Below, one piece after another: positions 47,907 through 59,070 of a stretch of DNA of 64,000 bases. Under the pieces are notes generated by a model. It was not told the DNA's origin and ran no database searches. It saw nothing but the letters and a program-made list of their open reading frames with translations. This DNA comes from Skeletonema tropicum (Eukaryota; Bacillariophyta; Thalassiosirophyceae; Thalassiosirales; Thalassiosiraceae). The DNA is taken from positions 124,001-188,000 of the forward strand of contig CM074139.1 of assembly GCA_037178625.1 (NCBI GenBank), given 5' to 3'. The translations under genes were made by a program, and so were the position numbers. Within the stretch, counting starts at the first letter, position 1. Each line of letters opens with the position of its first letter.

Positions 47907-49493
47907 CTCTACTCATCTCTACTCATGCTCCTATCATATTATTATGTACAACATTGCAGCAATGACATGAGAGATGTCAAGCTAAGCGAAGAGCTAGAGA
48001 GCTGAGCGTTGAGAGTGTTGGCGGAACTTTTTGAGAGAGATGGGCATCTGAATTGCTGTGTCGCATCAAAAAGCCATCAAATCAAGAGCAGTAGATCGAG
48101 ATGCACCATGAGCCGTATCTTTTGATATCTTGTCTCCTAGCGGTCCAATCAAGACGATCAGTGGCATTTTGGAAAGCTCTCATCGAGGTCTATCGATTAG
48201 GCGTGTAATGAGTTTGATTGGATGACTATTCACAGATCGTCTCGGTTAAAAACGGGTCTAGAAAGTGACCAGCAGCTCGAAATCCGGCGTTGCATGCAGA
48301 ACTTCACAGCCGAGGTCGAAATTTGAATCAAAACACGATATGACAACCATTGGAAAGCTACTAGCTACTTTGAAGCTGATTTGATTCGTACCATGGTTAC
48401 TATCAAAATAATAAACACAGCTCGGCCGAGGGCCTCGCAAAAGACACTTCTTGACGAACGGCGAACGGCGATAACATGACAATCGGTATTGTACACCTAA
48501 TATCCAAAAAAAGCGACCACCTTAATGCCAGTGAAATCCAAATCCATGACAATAGTTATGGGCGAGGGTGTTAATAAACGGTACGGAGGGCAAGATCCAC
48601 AATAATCACAGCTCGGGCAGGGGCCCTCGCACGCTTCGCTGAAGACACTTCTATTTAATGCAGCGTCCTCAATCTCAATGCTAGGTTGGCACGTGTAATG
48701 TACCTTACCGTCCATCTTACTATTCAACATCAACTGGCGTCGACTCCGTTCGGCTTCATCCACCAACAGCATCATTGCCGACGATGATTACAACATACCA
48801 CAGGAGGCAACCACAAGCAACACCATCCACTCCCAACCTCATCATCATCAGCTACTCCCAACTCCTTCTTCTCTGATGCGGTTGAGATGTTGCCGACGAT
48901 ACTGCGTCGCTCGTGTTAGGCGGTGTGGAGTAGCTGATGTTGCATGTTGCCGACGATACTGCTTGTCATTGTATATTCGACTCCGCTCGGCTTGTAGTAC
49001 CATCCACTCGACGATCATGTCGTCGTCGTCGTCCACCATCAGTATTGTTCGTGTTGTCGCTGCTGTGGAATGCAACAACTGTCATTGCCGAGCGGAGTCA
49101 AGGCCAGTTTATGGACGAGACGAGCTGTGATTATAGAATTATAGCAATGATGGTATAACCGATAGCGCTTGAAACAAGGATTCGATCAACATTGACAAAA
49201 GATTTTCTCGACTTCAATCGATACAGCGCAATGAGAGGATTCGAAATCAATACTCATCGCATTGATACAACCACTACAGCGGAAGATACGAAGGAAGAGG
49301 TTTATTTGGAGAGAAAGAGGTCAAGTAGTATCATCTAGTAATAGTCAAGTACCAACGGGACGTCTTCTATTATCATACCTCTCTCTCTTTCGTTCTCTCT
49401 CTCTTCACATACACATACATTGTACATCATTCCTCAAGTTATTCAGTTGATTGTCATATAAAATAATAATGATCGCTCCTGCTTCATCCATCC

Positions 49494-50579
49494 TTAATCG
49501 TTCCTTCTCTTGCTCTCATAATATGAATATGCACCACCACCGATAACACTCGATCGAAACCAAGTAGGAAGCCACATCATGCTCAACCCCCATAAACTAC
49601 TCACTGGACCCGATAACAAATAATAATCCGTATCGACTCGTCCAATCACGGCTTGGTAGGGGTTACGTCGCTTCGTGGCCCATTCGAACCTAGAGGCAAT
49701 CTTTGGTAGAAGTAGCAAATTATTGCTATTGTTGGCATTATTACTTTGATTGTTGTGGTTGTTGAGCGCAGAATTGTCATGGATATTGTGATACCTGTCA
49801 TTGATGGATTCCTTATCGTCCTTGAATGGATTGGGCAAGTGAAAGTGACTGTTTATCCTGATGGAGGATATGGCGTTGGATACAGTGGAGGACAGTGACC
49901 ATGATGATGAGCTGTTGTTGCTGCTGTGGCTGTTGTTGGTTGTATCAGTAGTCGAATTATTATTATTCGACGGTAACTTGAAAGAAGTCGATGATATCCA
50001 ATCAGTTGCCGAGTCGACAGTTTGCCACGCTTTATTCATCCATGATGAGGAGGACGATGATTGATCTATTGCGGCGGCGGCAGCGGCGGAAGTGTCGGAA
50101 TTCAATTGAGGATTACTTTCAGCAGATTTAGATTTCGTTTGAAATGTCTTCAACCAGGAAGATGATGATGCTGCTGCTGACGAAGAAGATGATGCCGACG
50201 CTGCAGCAAATGTCGACGTGGCCACCTGATTTGAATTTGTGTCATCATTGTCGCTATCGCTATCATCCTGAAAGAGTGGAATTGAAAGTGATCCAAAATA
50301 TTGAGAGCCAGCTGCTGCATTGGCCAGTCGATGATATTTCATTCGCTCATCACGATCACGAGGATTCTTGTCACATGGCGATGGAGGCGTGTTATTGTTA
50401 TTGCTGTGTAGTTTCTTGCGCGATATTAAATAGTCAAACAAGCCTCCTTTCTCGCTGCTCTGATTCTGATTGGTGTCGCTTGAATAATTTGACGGCGCTG
50501 CGCTTATTGGTTGTACGGCAGCAGCTGCTGAGCTGCCGCTGCTGAGTTTCGCTTCGGTCTCTTCTGCGGTGTTACTCAT
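49494..50579 (-). CDS. Truncated NCA2 N-terminal fragment, array copy 17 (361 aa)
   Basis: Open frame in an ordinary unit of 2673 bp. No copy-specific difference was noticed. Confidence 0.6.
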   Translation of the reverse strand: MSNTAEETEAKLSSGSSAAAAVQPISAAPSNYSSDTNQNQSSEKGGLFDYLISRKKLHSNNNNTPPSPCDKNPRDRDERMKYHRLANAAAGSQYFGSLSIPLFQDDSDSDNDDTNSNQVATSTFAAASASSSSSAAASSSSWLKTFQTKSKSAESNPQLNSDTSAAAAAAIDQSSSSSSWMNKAWQTVDSATDWISSTSFKLPSNNNNSTTDTTNNSHSSNNSSSSWSLSSTVSNAISSIRINSHFHLPNPFKDDKESINDRYHNIHDNSALNNHNNQSNNANNSNNLLLLPKIASRFEWATKRRNPYQAVIGRVDTDYYLLSGPVSSLWGLSMMWLPTWFRSSVIGGGAYSYYESKRRND

Positions 50580-52166
50580 CTCTACTCATCTCTACTCATG
50601 CTCCTATCATATTATTATGTACAACATTGCAGCAATGACATGAGAGATGTCAAGCTAAGCGAAGAGCTAGAGAGCTGAGCGTTGAGAGTGTTGGCGGAAC
50701 TTTTTGAGAGAGATGGGCATCTGAATTGCTGTGTCGCATCAAAAAGCCATCAAATCAAGAGCAGTAGATCGAGATGCACCATGAGCCGTATCTTTTGATA
50801 TCTTGTCTCCTAGCGGTCCAATCAAGACGATCAGTGGCATTTTGGAAAGCTCTCATCGAGGTCTATCGATTAGGCGTGTAATGAGTTTGATTGGATGACT
50901 TTTCACAGATCGTCTCGGTTAAAAACGGGTCTAGAAAGTGACCAGCAGCTCGAAATCCGGCGTTGCATGCAGAACTTCACAGCCGAGGTCGAAATTTGAA
51001 TCAAAACACGATATGACAACCATTGGAAAGCTACTAGCTACTTTGAAGCTGATTTGATTCGTACCATGGTTACTATCAAAATAATAAACACAGCTCGGCC
51101 GAGGGCCTCGCAAAAGACACTTCTTGACGAACGGCGAACGGCGATAACATGACAATCGGTATTGTACACCTAATATCCAAAAAAAGCGACCACCTTAATG
51201 CCAGTGAAATCCAAATCCATGACAATAGTTATGGGCGAGGGTGTTAATAAACGGTACGGAGGGCAAGATCCACAATAATCACAGCTCGGGCAGGGGCCCT
51301 CGCACGCTTCGCTGAAGACACTTCTATTTAATGCAGCGTCCTCAATCTCAATGCTAGGTTGGCACGTGTAATGTACCTTACCGTCCATCTTACTATTCAA
51401 CATCAACTGGCGTCGACTCCGTTCGGCTTCATCCACCAACAGCATCATTGCCGACGATGATTACAACATACCACAGGAGGCAACCACAAGCAACACCATC
51501 CACTCCCAACCTCATCATCATCAGCTACTCCCAACTCCTTCTTCTCTGATGCGGTTGAGATGTTGCCGACGATACTGCGTCGCTCGTGTTAGGCGGTGTG
51601 GAGTAGCTGATGTTGCATGTTGCCGACGATACTGCTTGTCATTGTATATTCGACTCCGCTCGGCTTGTAGTACCATCCACTCGACGATCATGTCGTCGTC
51701 GTCGTCCACCATCAGTATTGTTCGTGTTGTCGCTGCTGTGGAATGCAACAACTGTCATTGCCGAGCGGAGTCAAGGCCAGTTTATGGACGAGACGAGCTG
51801 TGATTATAGAATTATAGCAATGATGGTATAACCGATAGCGCTTGAAACAAGGATTCGATCAACATTGACAAAAGATTTTCTCGACTTCAATCGATACAGC
51901 GCAATGAGAGGATTCGAAATCAATACTCATCGCATTGATACAACCACTACAGCGGAAGATACGAAGGAAGAGGTTTATTTGGAGAGAAAGAGGTCAAGTA
52001 GTATCATCTAGTAATAGTCAAGTACCAACGGGACGTCTTCTATTATCATACCTCTCTCTCTTTCGTTCTCTCTCTCTTCACATACACATACATTGTACAT
52101 CATTCCTCAAGTTATTCAGTTGATTGTCATATAAAATAATAATGATCGCTCCTGCTTCATCCATCC

Positions 52167-53252
52167 TTAATCGTTCCTTCTCTTGCTCTCATAATATGAA
52201 TATGCACCACCACCGATAACACTCGATCGAAACCAAGTAGGAAGCCACATCATGCTCAACCCCCATAAACTACTCACTGGACCCGATAACAAATAATAAT
52301 CCGTATCGACTCGTCCAATCACGGCTTGGTAGGGGTTACGTCGCTTCGTGGCCCATTCGAACCTAGAGGCAATCTTTGGTAGAAGTAGCAAATTATTGCT
52401 ATTGTTGGCATTATTACTTTGATTGTTGTGGTTGTTGAGCGCAGAATTGTCATGGATATTGTGATACCTGTCATTGATGGATTCCTTATCGTCCTTGAAT
52501 GGATTGGGCAAGTGAAAGTGACTGTTTATCCTGATGGAGGATATGGCGTTGGATACAGTGGAGGACAGTGACCATGATGATGAGCTGTTGTTGCTGCTGT
52601 GGCTGTTGTTGGTTGTATCAGTAGTCGAATTATTATTATTCGACGGTAACTTGAAAGAAGTCGATGATATCCAATCAGTTGCCGAGTCGACAGTTTGCCA
52701 CGCTTTATTCATCCATGATGAGGAGGACGATGATTGATCTATTGCGGCGGCGGCAGCGGCGGAAGTGTCGGAATTCAATTGAGGATTACTTTCAGCAGAT
52801 TTAGATTTCGTTTGAAATGTCTTCAACCAGGAAGATGATGATGCTGCTGCTGACGAAGAAGATGATGCCGACGCTGCAGCAAATGTCGACGTGGCCACCT
52901 GATTTGAATTTGTGTCATCATTGTCGCTATCGCTATCATCCTGAAAGAGTGGAATTGAAAGTGATCCAAAATATTGAGAGCCAGCTGCTGCATTGGCCAG
53001 TCGATGATATTTCATTCGCTCATCACGATCACGAGGATTCTTGTCACATGGCGATGGAGGCGTGTTATTGTTATTGCTGTGTAGTTTCTTGCGCGATATT
53101 AAATAGTCAAACAAGCCTCCTTTCTCGCTGCTCTGATTCTGATTGGTGTCGCTTGAATAATTTGACGGCGCTGCGCTTATTGGTTGTACGGCAGCAGCTG
53201 CTGAGCTGCCGCTGCTGAGTTTCGCTTCGGTCTCTTCTGCGGTGTTACTCAT
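52167..53252 (-). CDS. Truncated NCA2 N-terminal fragment, terminal array copy 18 (361 aa)
   Basis: Open frame, but with its own upstream region. About 75 bp upstream of the ATG, a 17-nt block present in all other units is replaced by an unrelated 14-nt block (near 53331-53344), and GAGAGTG is GAGAATG. Similarity to the array ends at 53450 (GAGATGCACC), after which the sequence is unique. Of all copies this one has the most distinct promoter context. Confidence 0.6.
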   Translation of the reverse strand: MSNTAEETEAKLSSGSSAAAAVQPISAAPSNYSSDTNQNQSSEKGGLFDYLISRKKLHSNNNNTPPSPCDKNPRDRDERMKYHRLANAAAGSQYFGSLSIPLFQDDSDSDNDDTNSNQVATSTFAAASASSSSSAAASSSSWLKTFQTKSKSAESNPQLNSDTSAAAAAAIDQSSSSSSWMNKAWQTVDSATDWISSTSFKLPSNNNNSTTDTTNNSHSSNNSSSSWSLSSTVSNAISSIRINSHFHLPNPFKDDKESINDRYHNIHDNSALNNHNNQSNNANNSNNLLLLPKIASRFEWATKRRNPYQAVIGRVDTDYYLLSGPVSSLWGLSMMWLPTWFRSSVIGGGAYSYYESKRRND

Positions 53253-54360
53253 CTCTACTCATCTCTACTCATGCTCCTATCATATTATTATGTACAACAT
53301 TGCAGCAATGACATGAGAGATGTCAAGCTAATGCTGGCTCTATGCTGAGCGTTGAGAATGTTGGCGGAACTTTTTGAGAGAGATGGGCATCTGAATTGCT
53401 GTGTCGCATCAAAAAGCCATCAAATCAAGAGCAGTAGATCGAGATGCACCCACCCTGGTCCAAAATCGAGATTTTGCTTCATAATATCTTTTTTCTGTTT
53501 TACCTTTTTGTCTCCATTTTAGAGTACCATTCGGGCATGCCCCCGAGGGCAGACTACATAATGATCGAACATACGTAAGTTTTTATACTTATTACCCGTA
53601 GATAAGCTACCATGAAGTACTTTTTCACCATGGCTTCTGTCAGCTTCCGTCACTTGACGCCTACGCAGCATGATAAAATGTACGAGAGTGCAAAACAGTA
53701 CCATCAACAGCCATAACCTCCCATGAATAATAGAGTGTAAGATTTCAGGGTCTAACTCAGTGTAACCGTGACCAACCTGTTGGGTACAAACTTCAATTCC
53801 AATCAAATCAAATACATATGTAGTGTTGATATCAATGAATATTATTTTGTAACCATGTGTAATGAATTATCTTTTCAATAACATGAAGCCGCGATGATGA
53901 CTCAACACTCTACTGATCTCTTCCCTCTTCTGAGACATATGCCTCTCTGGCTTGTCGCTGGAGTTAGATTCTCTTGACGTCACAACTTTTAACGGATGCA
54001 CTATACAATCACACCCACGTCTCTCATAAGATTAATTGTCTTTCTGGGGGTCTTTCCCTGTAATAACAGCAGATGCTACCATAAGCACATAAAGTGATGA
54101 ATTCATCAAGGATGCCTGTTGTTGATTGTTGAGTAAACCTCCCTCCCTCTCTGCAGCATCTTAATTCTAATTTCTGATATGCATCAAGTAGATAACTACG
54201 ATTGACTCTGTCGAAGATATGATTGCACTGTCTCGTTTCGGTGATGATAGTGCTACATGATTGATGCGCTCGCGGCACTCCTATTGACGGCGTTGGCCTT
54301 GAGAGTGACAATACACAGTGAGATCTTTTTATCATTCATAGATTCATTTATGCAAGCGCA

Positions 54361-54504
54361 AATACTCCCTAGCTCGCACAATATTGACTGGCAACCCGGA
54401 TCGACTGGCCTTAATCGATTCTTAAGAAATATTCGAGACGATTTAGTGTGATCGATCCGGGAAGCCGACCACTCCCCAAGGTACTAGCGCATGTTGAAGT
54501 GGCG
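54361..54504. repeat. Structured repeat, copy 1
   Basis: It shares landmarks in order with copy 2, 366 bp away: AATACTC, CTAGCTC, CAATATTGACT, ACCCGGA, ATCGATTCT, GAGACGATTTA, CCGACCACTCCC and GGTACTAGCG. A perfect 10-bp stem (CCCGGATCGA at 54395-54404 with 54452-54461) encloses an inner TTAATCG/CGATTTA pairing. It could be an RNA hairpin or a small inverted-repeat element; the strand is unknown. Confidence 0.5.
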
Positions 54505-54726
54505 TTAATATTTTATTTCAGACTTCAGACATGACACATCTCGTGTCGAAGGAGTTCTCTAACGGATCAGGGTCTTGGTACGTCTCTTTGGCCGCGGAGG
54601 TCCCATGTTACTAATCATTCACCGGTAGGATGTGCTCTCAACACCGTCGATGAAGAAAGTCACCTACAAAGAGCGTCGGTACTGTTGACCCCATTGCATT
54701 CCACAACACACGACACTACTGCTGAA

Positions 54727-54872
54727 AATACTCTCTAGCTCTCTCAATATTGACTGTGTACCCGGAACTAACAGACTAAATCGATTCTAAAGACGTATTT
54801 GAGACGATTTAATGTGTTTGTTCCGGGTATCCGACCACTCCCTGAGGTACTAGCGTGCGGCGAAGTATCGCC
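54727..54872. repeat. Structured repeat, copy 2
   Basis: Same layout as copy 1, but the outer stem has changed on both sides: ACCCGGAACTAACA (54760-54773) pairs with 54815-54828 at 13 of 14 positions. The inner stem TAAATCG (54777-54783) pairs perfectly with CGATTTA (54805-54811). The stem sequence changes while pairing is kept, which suggests that structure matters. Confidence 0.5.
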
Positions 54873-55092
54873 ATGGTGGCGATGTATTTTGTGGATTTTG
54901 TGTGTTGAGTGGCTTATGATTTGCATTGTAGAAGAGAATTGGTTCTTTTATTATTTATGGTACACATTATCTAGCTTTGAGTTCCTCCTCTTCCAAAGAC
55001 TCGGCTCAAGCACAAAAAATGTACGAGCGTGTTCCTTCTATTATATGGTACAACATGTGTTTTGTATATGTACAATATATCATACAGGCAAT

Positions 55093-55252
55093 TTATTGAA
55101 GGTGTCCAATGATGGGAAGATCGGGATCATATCCAAGGGGCTGGATCTCCTCATGGACCATAAGTCCAAGGATTCCGAACATGGCAGCACGGCCGTTGTT
55201 CAACTCAATAGCACGCTTCTGAAGCTTGGTCTCTTCATCAAAGTCATCCCAG

Positions 55253-55293
<41 letters not shown>

Positions 55294-55489
55294 ATTTCCA
55301 GTTCCGGGAACATCACGCATGAAGGCAATCTCCAACCAGCCAATGAAGGCGATGATCTGGCCTTGTCCCTCGAAGGGGATGGCATCAGGTCCGATCAAGG
55401 CGGCAACACCGTTGGGGAAGGAGTCGAAGGAGTTTCCAGCGTAGTCAATGTTTCCGGGAAGGTGGATTCCGGCACGGGTGACGATTTGG

Positions 55490-55557
<68 letters not shown>

Positions 55558-55725
55558 TTGGGAGCAGTCTCCAGAGAGCATGCCGAAGGGATCGAAGAAT
55601 CCGAGAGGAGGCTGGGCACCGAGCTCATCCTCGAAGGCGTTCAAGGAGGTGGTGGCGGCCTTGTTTTGGGCAGGGGCGAAAGCGGCGGCAGAGCCGATAA
55701 GGGCAGCGATGATGGCAGACTTCAT
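55093..55725 (-). CDS. Fucoxanthin-chlorophyll a/c binding protein, Lhcf type (210 aa)
   Basis: The ATG at 55725 (MKSAIIAALIGSAAAFAP) is preferred over an in-frame upstream Met because it starts a signal peptide. The peptide ends in the diatom plastid cleavage motif AAFAP, with Phe at residue 16. The mature protein has the LHC fold: helix 1 around residues 57-82 with EIKHGR (chlorophyll-binding Glu66 and Arg71), a middle helix near IIAFIGWLEIAF, and helix 3 at about 165-193 with ELNNGRAAMFG (Glu174, Arg179). The length of 210 residues is normal. It binds fucoxanthin and chlorophylls a and c in the thylakoid membrane and harvests light for the photosystems. It has no intron. GC and codon use are higher and more regular than in its surroundings, as expected for a highly expressed gene. 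It is divergent from the relic starting at 56185. Confidence 0.96.
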
Positions 55726-56184
55726 GGTTGATTGTTGTGGTTGATTCGATTTTATGAGCAGGCGGAGTGCATGAAGCAGAGCAATGCTTTCTTGATGTCC
55801 AAATCTTGAAATCTTGTGCTTCAAGCTTCAAGTTGCGTGATGCGCACACCACGTATTTCTTCTTGCAAAACTGTACTTGTCACAACGGCGTTTCACGGTA
55901 CTCAAACATGTTGCTTGCTTCATTCGCTTGCTGGCCTTTTTACTTAAGTACACACACACACAAGTACTTCAATACTTATTCGTCAGTTCTATCAGCAAGT
56001 TTGCTTTCTGTCTCCGTTTGCATAGCTGCCAGCAAAAGTTCACACACATCTGCTGCTCTTCTTATATTACTAGAGGTATTTATGATGCATTTTCATCATT
56101 GCAGCCGATACAATGCAGATGAGTTGCTGCAAATTCCTTTCAACATTTCTGTGGACTTTGGAGAAGGTATAAAATCTCACGTTG
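55726..56184. other. Intergenic region between the FCP gene and a divergent relic
   Basis: It should hold the light-regulated FCP promoter, read leftward. A CA-repeat near 55955 lies between AAGTAC and GTACTT inverted arms. A TATAAAA at 56169 lies 16 bp before the ATG of the rightward relic. No gene was found. Confidence 0.4.
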
Positions 56185-58438
56185 ATGATCGAGATGGACA
56201 GGATTGCAAAACAAGCCATCCTTGATGCCTTGGAAGCTAACACTTTCATTACATCATCTTTTCCATTTGAACACGTTCGAGCTCATACTGGTTTTGTACG
56301 AGTCAGCCAAGTTCTTGATGGAAGAAAGCTGCCGCTCCACCTTTTGCTTCACGCTCGCGTTGTTTTCTTCCGTGCAAATAGGCGTTAGGACAGGCTGCAT
56401 ATCATTTGCGTTGGATGTGATAGGATCTTTGAAGGAGATTGAGGAGGATCGTTTTCACATTGGATACTACTCAATATCTCCAATGAGCAGTTTGTCTGCG
56501 TGCTTCTCGGCATTGTTTACTAGCGTTGGATGCGACACATGCCAAGACGTTCAAGCCGCTCTCCTAGAGACTTTCCTCAAAGTGAAAGTGAGGGATCCGA
56601 ATTCCCTCTTCTCACAGCAAGATTTTCAATGAAGATGTGCATCAATCTCGAGTTTGGATGGGGATGGCATACTCACGCCGTCGTGGTAAAGAATCTGCAA
56701 TGGATGCAATCGTCTCCAGCATCATCTCTAACCAGCTCAATGACGCCGACGAGGTGGATAGTCGTCGAACTTACATCGATGAAGTCATTCTTAAAACACT
56801 CCGCAGCCTATAGGTAGTACACGAAACAAGAGGTGGGCATCATACTATGAACTCATACGCCAAATCTGGGAAGCGACAACAATTTACAGAGTAGGAACGA
56901 GACGAAATGATTAAAGGCTTTATTGCCAGGGTGCTTGTGAGGTCTCCTTTTCTGGCTTCGGATACAATTGCAGAGTTGATCGAACATTACAGAGCAATCG
57001 ATCCGCTCTTCTTGGTCGGCAATGCTAACGATATTGAGACGAATTTTATCAATGTCTCAGAGTTCAAGACGGGTTTATCAGAGAAGGCGTCCCTATTCGT
57101 CACTTCCACGATCATGCACTATGTCCATGACAACAGCTATATCGTGCTTGAACTGGGACTTAGATGGCTAAGGAACGCTTTGTGTTCTCCAGATGGCGTG
57201 GTGCAATTTGATAATTATGACGAGTATGGACGGGGCCGATGGGCGGTGGATAACTTCAGAGATGAGGGAGATTATGAAGTATTCTTTTCCAGCAATGCGT
57301 GGAGTGCCAGCTATCATTACCGACATGAGACTAGAACTCTTGAAGGCCAGCCCAAGTCAGCGGCAAAGGCCCTCGTGGCAGTGTTGGAGGCAAAAGCTTT
57401 GCTTCTCTTGGAACAGACCCCTCATATCTCTCATCTCTGCCGAGAAGCATTGGCTCTGTGTCGTGTCTTGGACTTTTTGCTTGAACCTACGCTGGGCGCA
57501 ATCGCTGCCGTTGATGAAGCATGGCGCAATACGCAACTACAACAGGACCAGCTTCCACCATTTTTGCAGCCGAACAACTTGGTCGCTCTCATCATAGACT
57601 CAGAATGGAGTGTAAGACCTGATTACGCTGCAAAACGCGAAGATGGTGAGGGGGCAGACGGCGTCCCCTCAATCTCATTCATCGATGAAAGAGCTGCTAT
57701 TGCTGTTCACTATGGCAAAATTACTGATGCTGTGAGCTTATGCACTAAGCATGGAACAAAGAATTCTGGGCGAAACTCTCCGACAGGATGAGCTGGTGGT
57801 CTATTGACTGAAAATTTGGCAAGAAAATTCGCAGAGTATTGCGTGCATGTCTACGCATAATAAAAGGCGCAATCTCGAGCGGAGAAGACTTGCCAGATGG
57901 CTTTGTGAATCAAGCATTACACATGATTTTGTCAATGAATTGGTTCAGAGCCTGTACGAAATGCTCTCCTGATGTGAGCAATGATCCTCAGCAGCTAGTG
58001 GTTTGCCATGACAGCATAGCCTTGGTGCATCAAATTGCGTTGGCATGGAGTGATCTGTTGGATAAAACCAAGAACCCTTTTGGACAATCTCTGGGTCATT
58101 GCTCGAATGTAATTCAGTGCACAAGCCGATGCATACATACCCTGAGAGAGGAGGGAAAAAATCTAGATTGGGAATGTGATGAATGTCACTATCGTTTCGA
58201 TATTCACCGTACTTGTGCGGAATTTGATGAGGCGGAAGAAGCAGTAGGACGAGCTAAATTGAGGAAGAGACGGAAGCTTCTTGGAAAATCTTCAGCTGTA
58301 TCTGATTTCAAAGAGCTCGAGAGGTACACAAATCAGTTGCACATGAAAGAGCAGTGCCATTGGTGTAAAGATGCAACCCGACGGATTGGGTTCACCAGAA
58401 GATGCCCACACCCCGGATCCACCTCGGGTGTGGTATAA
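56185..58438 (+). pseudogene. Large unknown gene, broken by at least five frame changes
   Basis: Coding-like segments follow each other in changing frames. 56185-about 56385 reads RIAKQAILDALEAN. About 56393-56590 reads ALDVIGSLKEIEEDRF. About 56625-56812 reads MDAIVSSIISNQLNDADEV. About 56815-56905 reads WASYYELIRQIWEATTIYRV. 56907-57791 is the longest open piece (294 codons, with HETRTLEGQPKSAAKALVAV). 57839-58438 ends with a Cys/His-rich part (CTSRCIH, CDECHYRFDIHRTC, CHWCKD) that may bind zinc. The junctions lack plausible introns: the gaps are too short, or stops occur without splice sites. I do not recognise the family. It could have been a roughly 740-residue protein. Confidence 0.55.
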
Positions 58439-59070
58439 ATCATGTAACTACATCAATATTATGCCGATTCTTACCGTTTAAAGTGCAACAACCTTCCATT
58501 TCGAATCTTGAGAGGGCGAAGATCAAGATCACATTGGACTTCAAATTAATTGGATCTAAAAGCTGTGTCATAAACTATTTACATCTTGTAGCCACACAAG
58601 ACACTTGTCTACCGACCAGCATCATCTCTTATTCATGTGAAGACGGAAACGCTAATCCCGATCATCTCGTCTCTCTACTCCAGAGAGGCAGCAGATGTGC
58701 CACTGATGAAGATACGCGATGGGATTGTAGGGCACTAGTTGGGGATGAGATGGCCCCCCTCACTGCTCAAAATCCAAGCTGCTATCTTGTCCCTACCGAT
58801 GCCACGACAAACTCTGTCTGAGTAACAATGGTGGTAAGTAAGTGTGAACGGTGACGGTTTGTACTTATGCTGGTGAATAGTGTCCTCCAAATGCGGACAA
58901 GTTGAGTACCGAGTGTTTGTATGTTGAAGGAACACATCACATTTTTGAGGCTCACATGTCTCATACCTCTTCCTTCAACGACTGTTTTGTCGTAAGCAAG
59001 ATTATTCCGTATCGATGATGAAGAACAATGTTGACAGCAGCCAAACATGGCGATAACTCTGTTCCAAGAA
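58439..59070. other. Possible 3' continuation of the relic, otherwise unassigned
   Basis: A plus-strand frame (58402-58821) overlaps the end of the relic in another frame. Its composition (LERAKIKITLDFKLIG, then CEDGNANPDHLVSLLQRGSR) could be a further frameshifted part of it. No domain was recognised. Confidence 0.3.

Larger units (their letters stand above)
8073..53450 (-). repeat. 2.67-kb tandem array of NCA2 5' fragments, 18 copies
   Basis: Units start at 8073, 10746, 13412, 16082, 18344, 20993, 23650, 26325, 28997, 31669, 34343, 37017, 39722, 42405, 44189, 46862, 49535 and 52208. The commonest spacing is 2672-2675 bp. Exceptions are 2262 (two deletions), 2649 and 2657 (repeat-number changes), 2705 (poly-G insertion) and 1784 (contains the 500-N gap). 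A unit holds the first 348 NCA2 codons, about 200 bp of promoter and leader, and about 1.43 kb more. The first copy is the 5' part of the intact gene. The last copy ends at 53450, only about 200 bp upstream of its ATG. Copies differ by a few short indels and single bases. The array fills about 71% of the window. Confidence 0.95.
53451..55092. other. Gene-poor region between the array and the FCP gene
   Basis: No gene could be supported. A 95-codon minus-strand frame (53519-53806) has one hydrophobic stretch but no family signature. The notable content is the pair of structured repeats at 54361-54504 and 54727-54872. Confidence 0.4.

Noticed and set aside
8073..53450. The array as an rDNA, centromere or transposon array
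   Set aside because: The unit contains no rRNA, no transposase or reverse transcriptase frame, and is not AT-rich satellite. It is clearly derived from the NCA2 5' region.
53519..53806. 95-codon minus-strand frame with a hydrophobic segment
   Set aside because: No recognised family, no supporting promoter or intron evidence, and a length compatible with chance.
54799..55731. 310-codon plus-strand frame
   Set aside because: Most of it is the antisense of the FCP gene, whose GC-rich codon bias leaves the opposite strand open.
58735..59048. Minus-strand frames of 66 and 88 codons
   Set aside because: They overlap each other and the possible relic continuation, with no domain or splice evidence.
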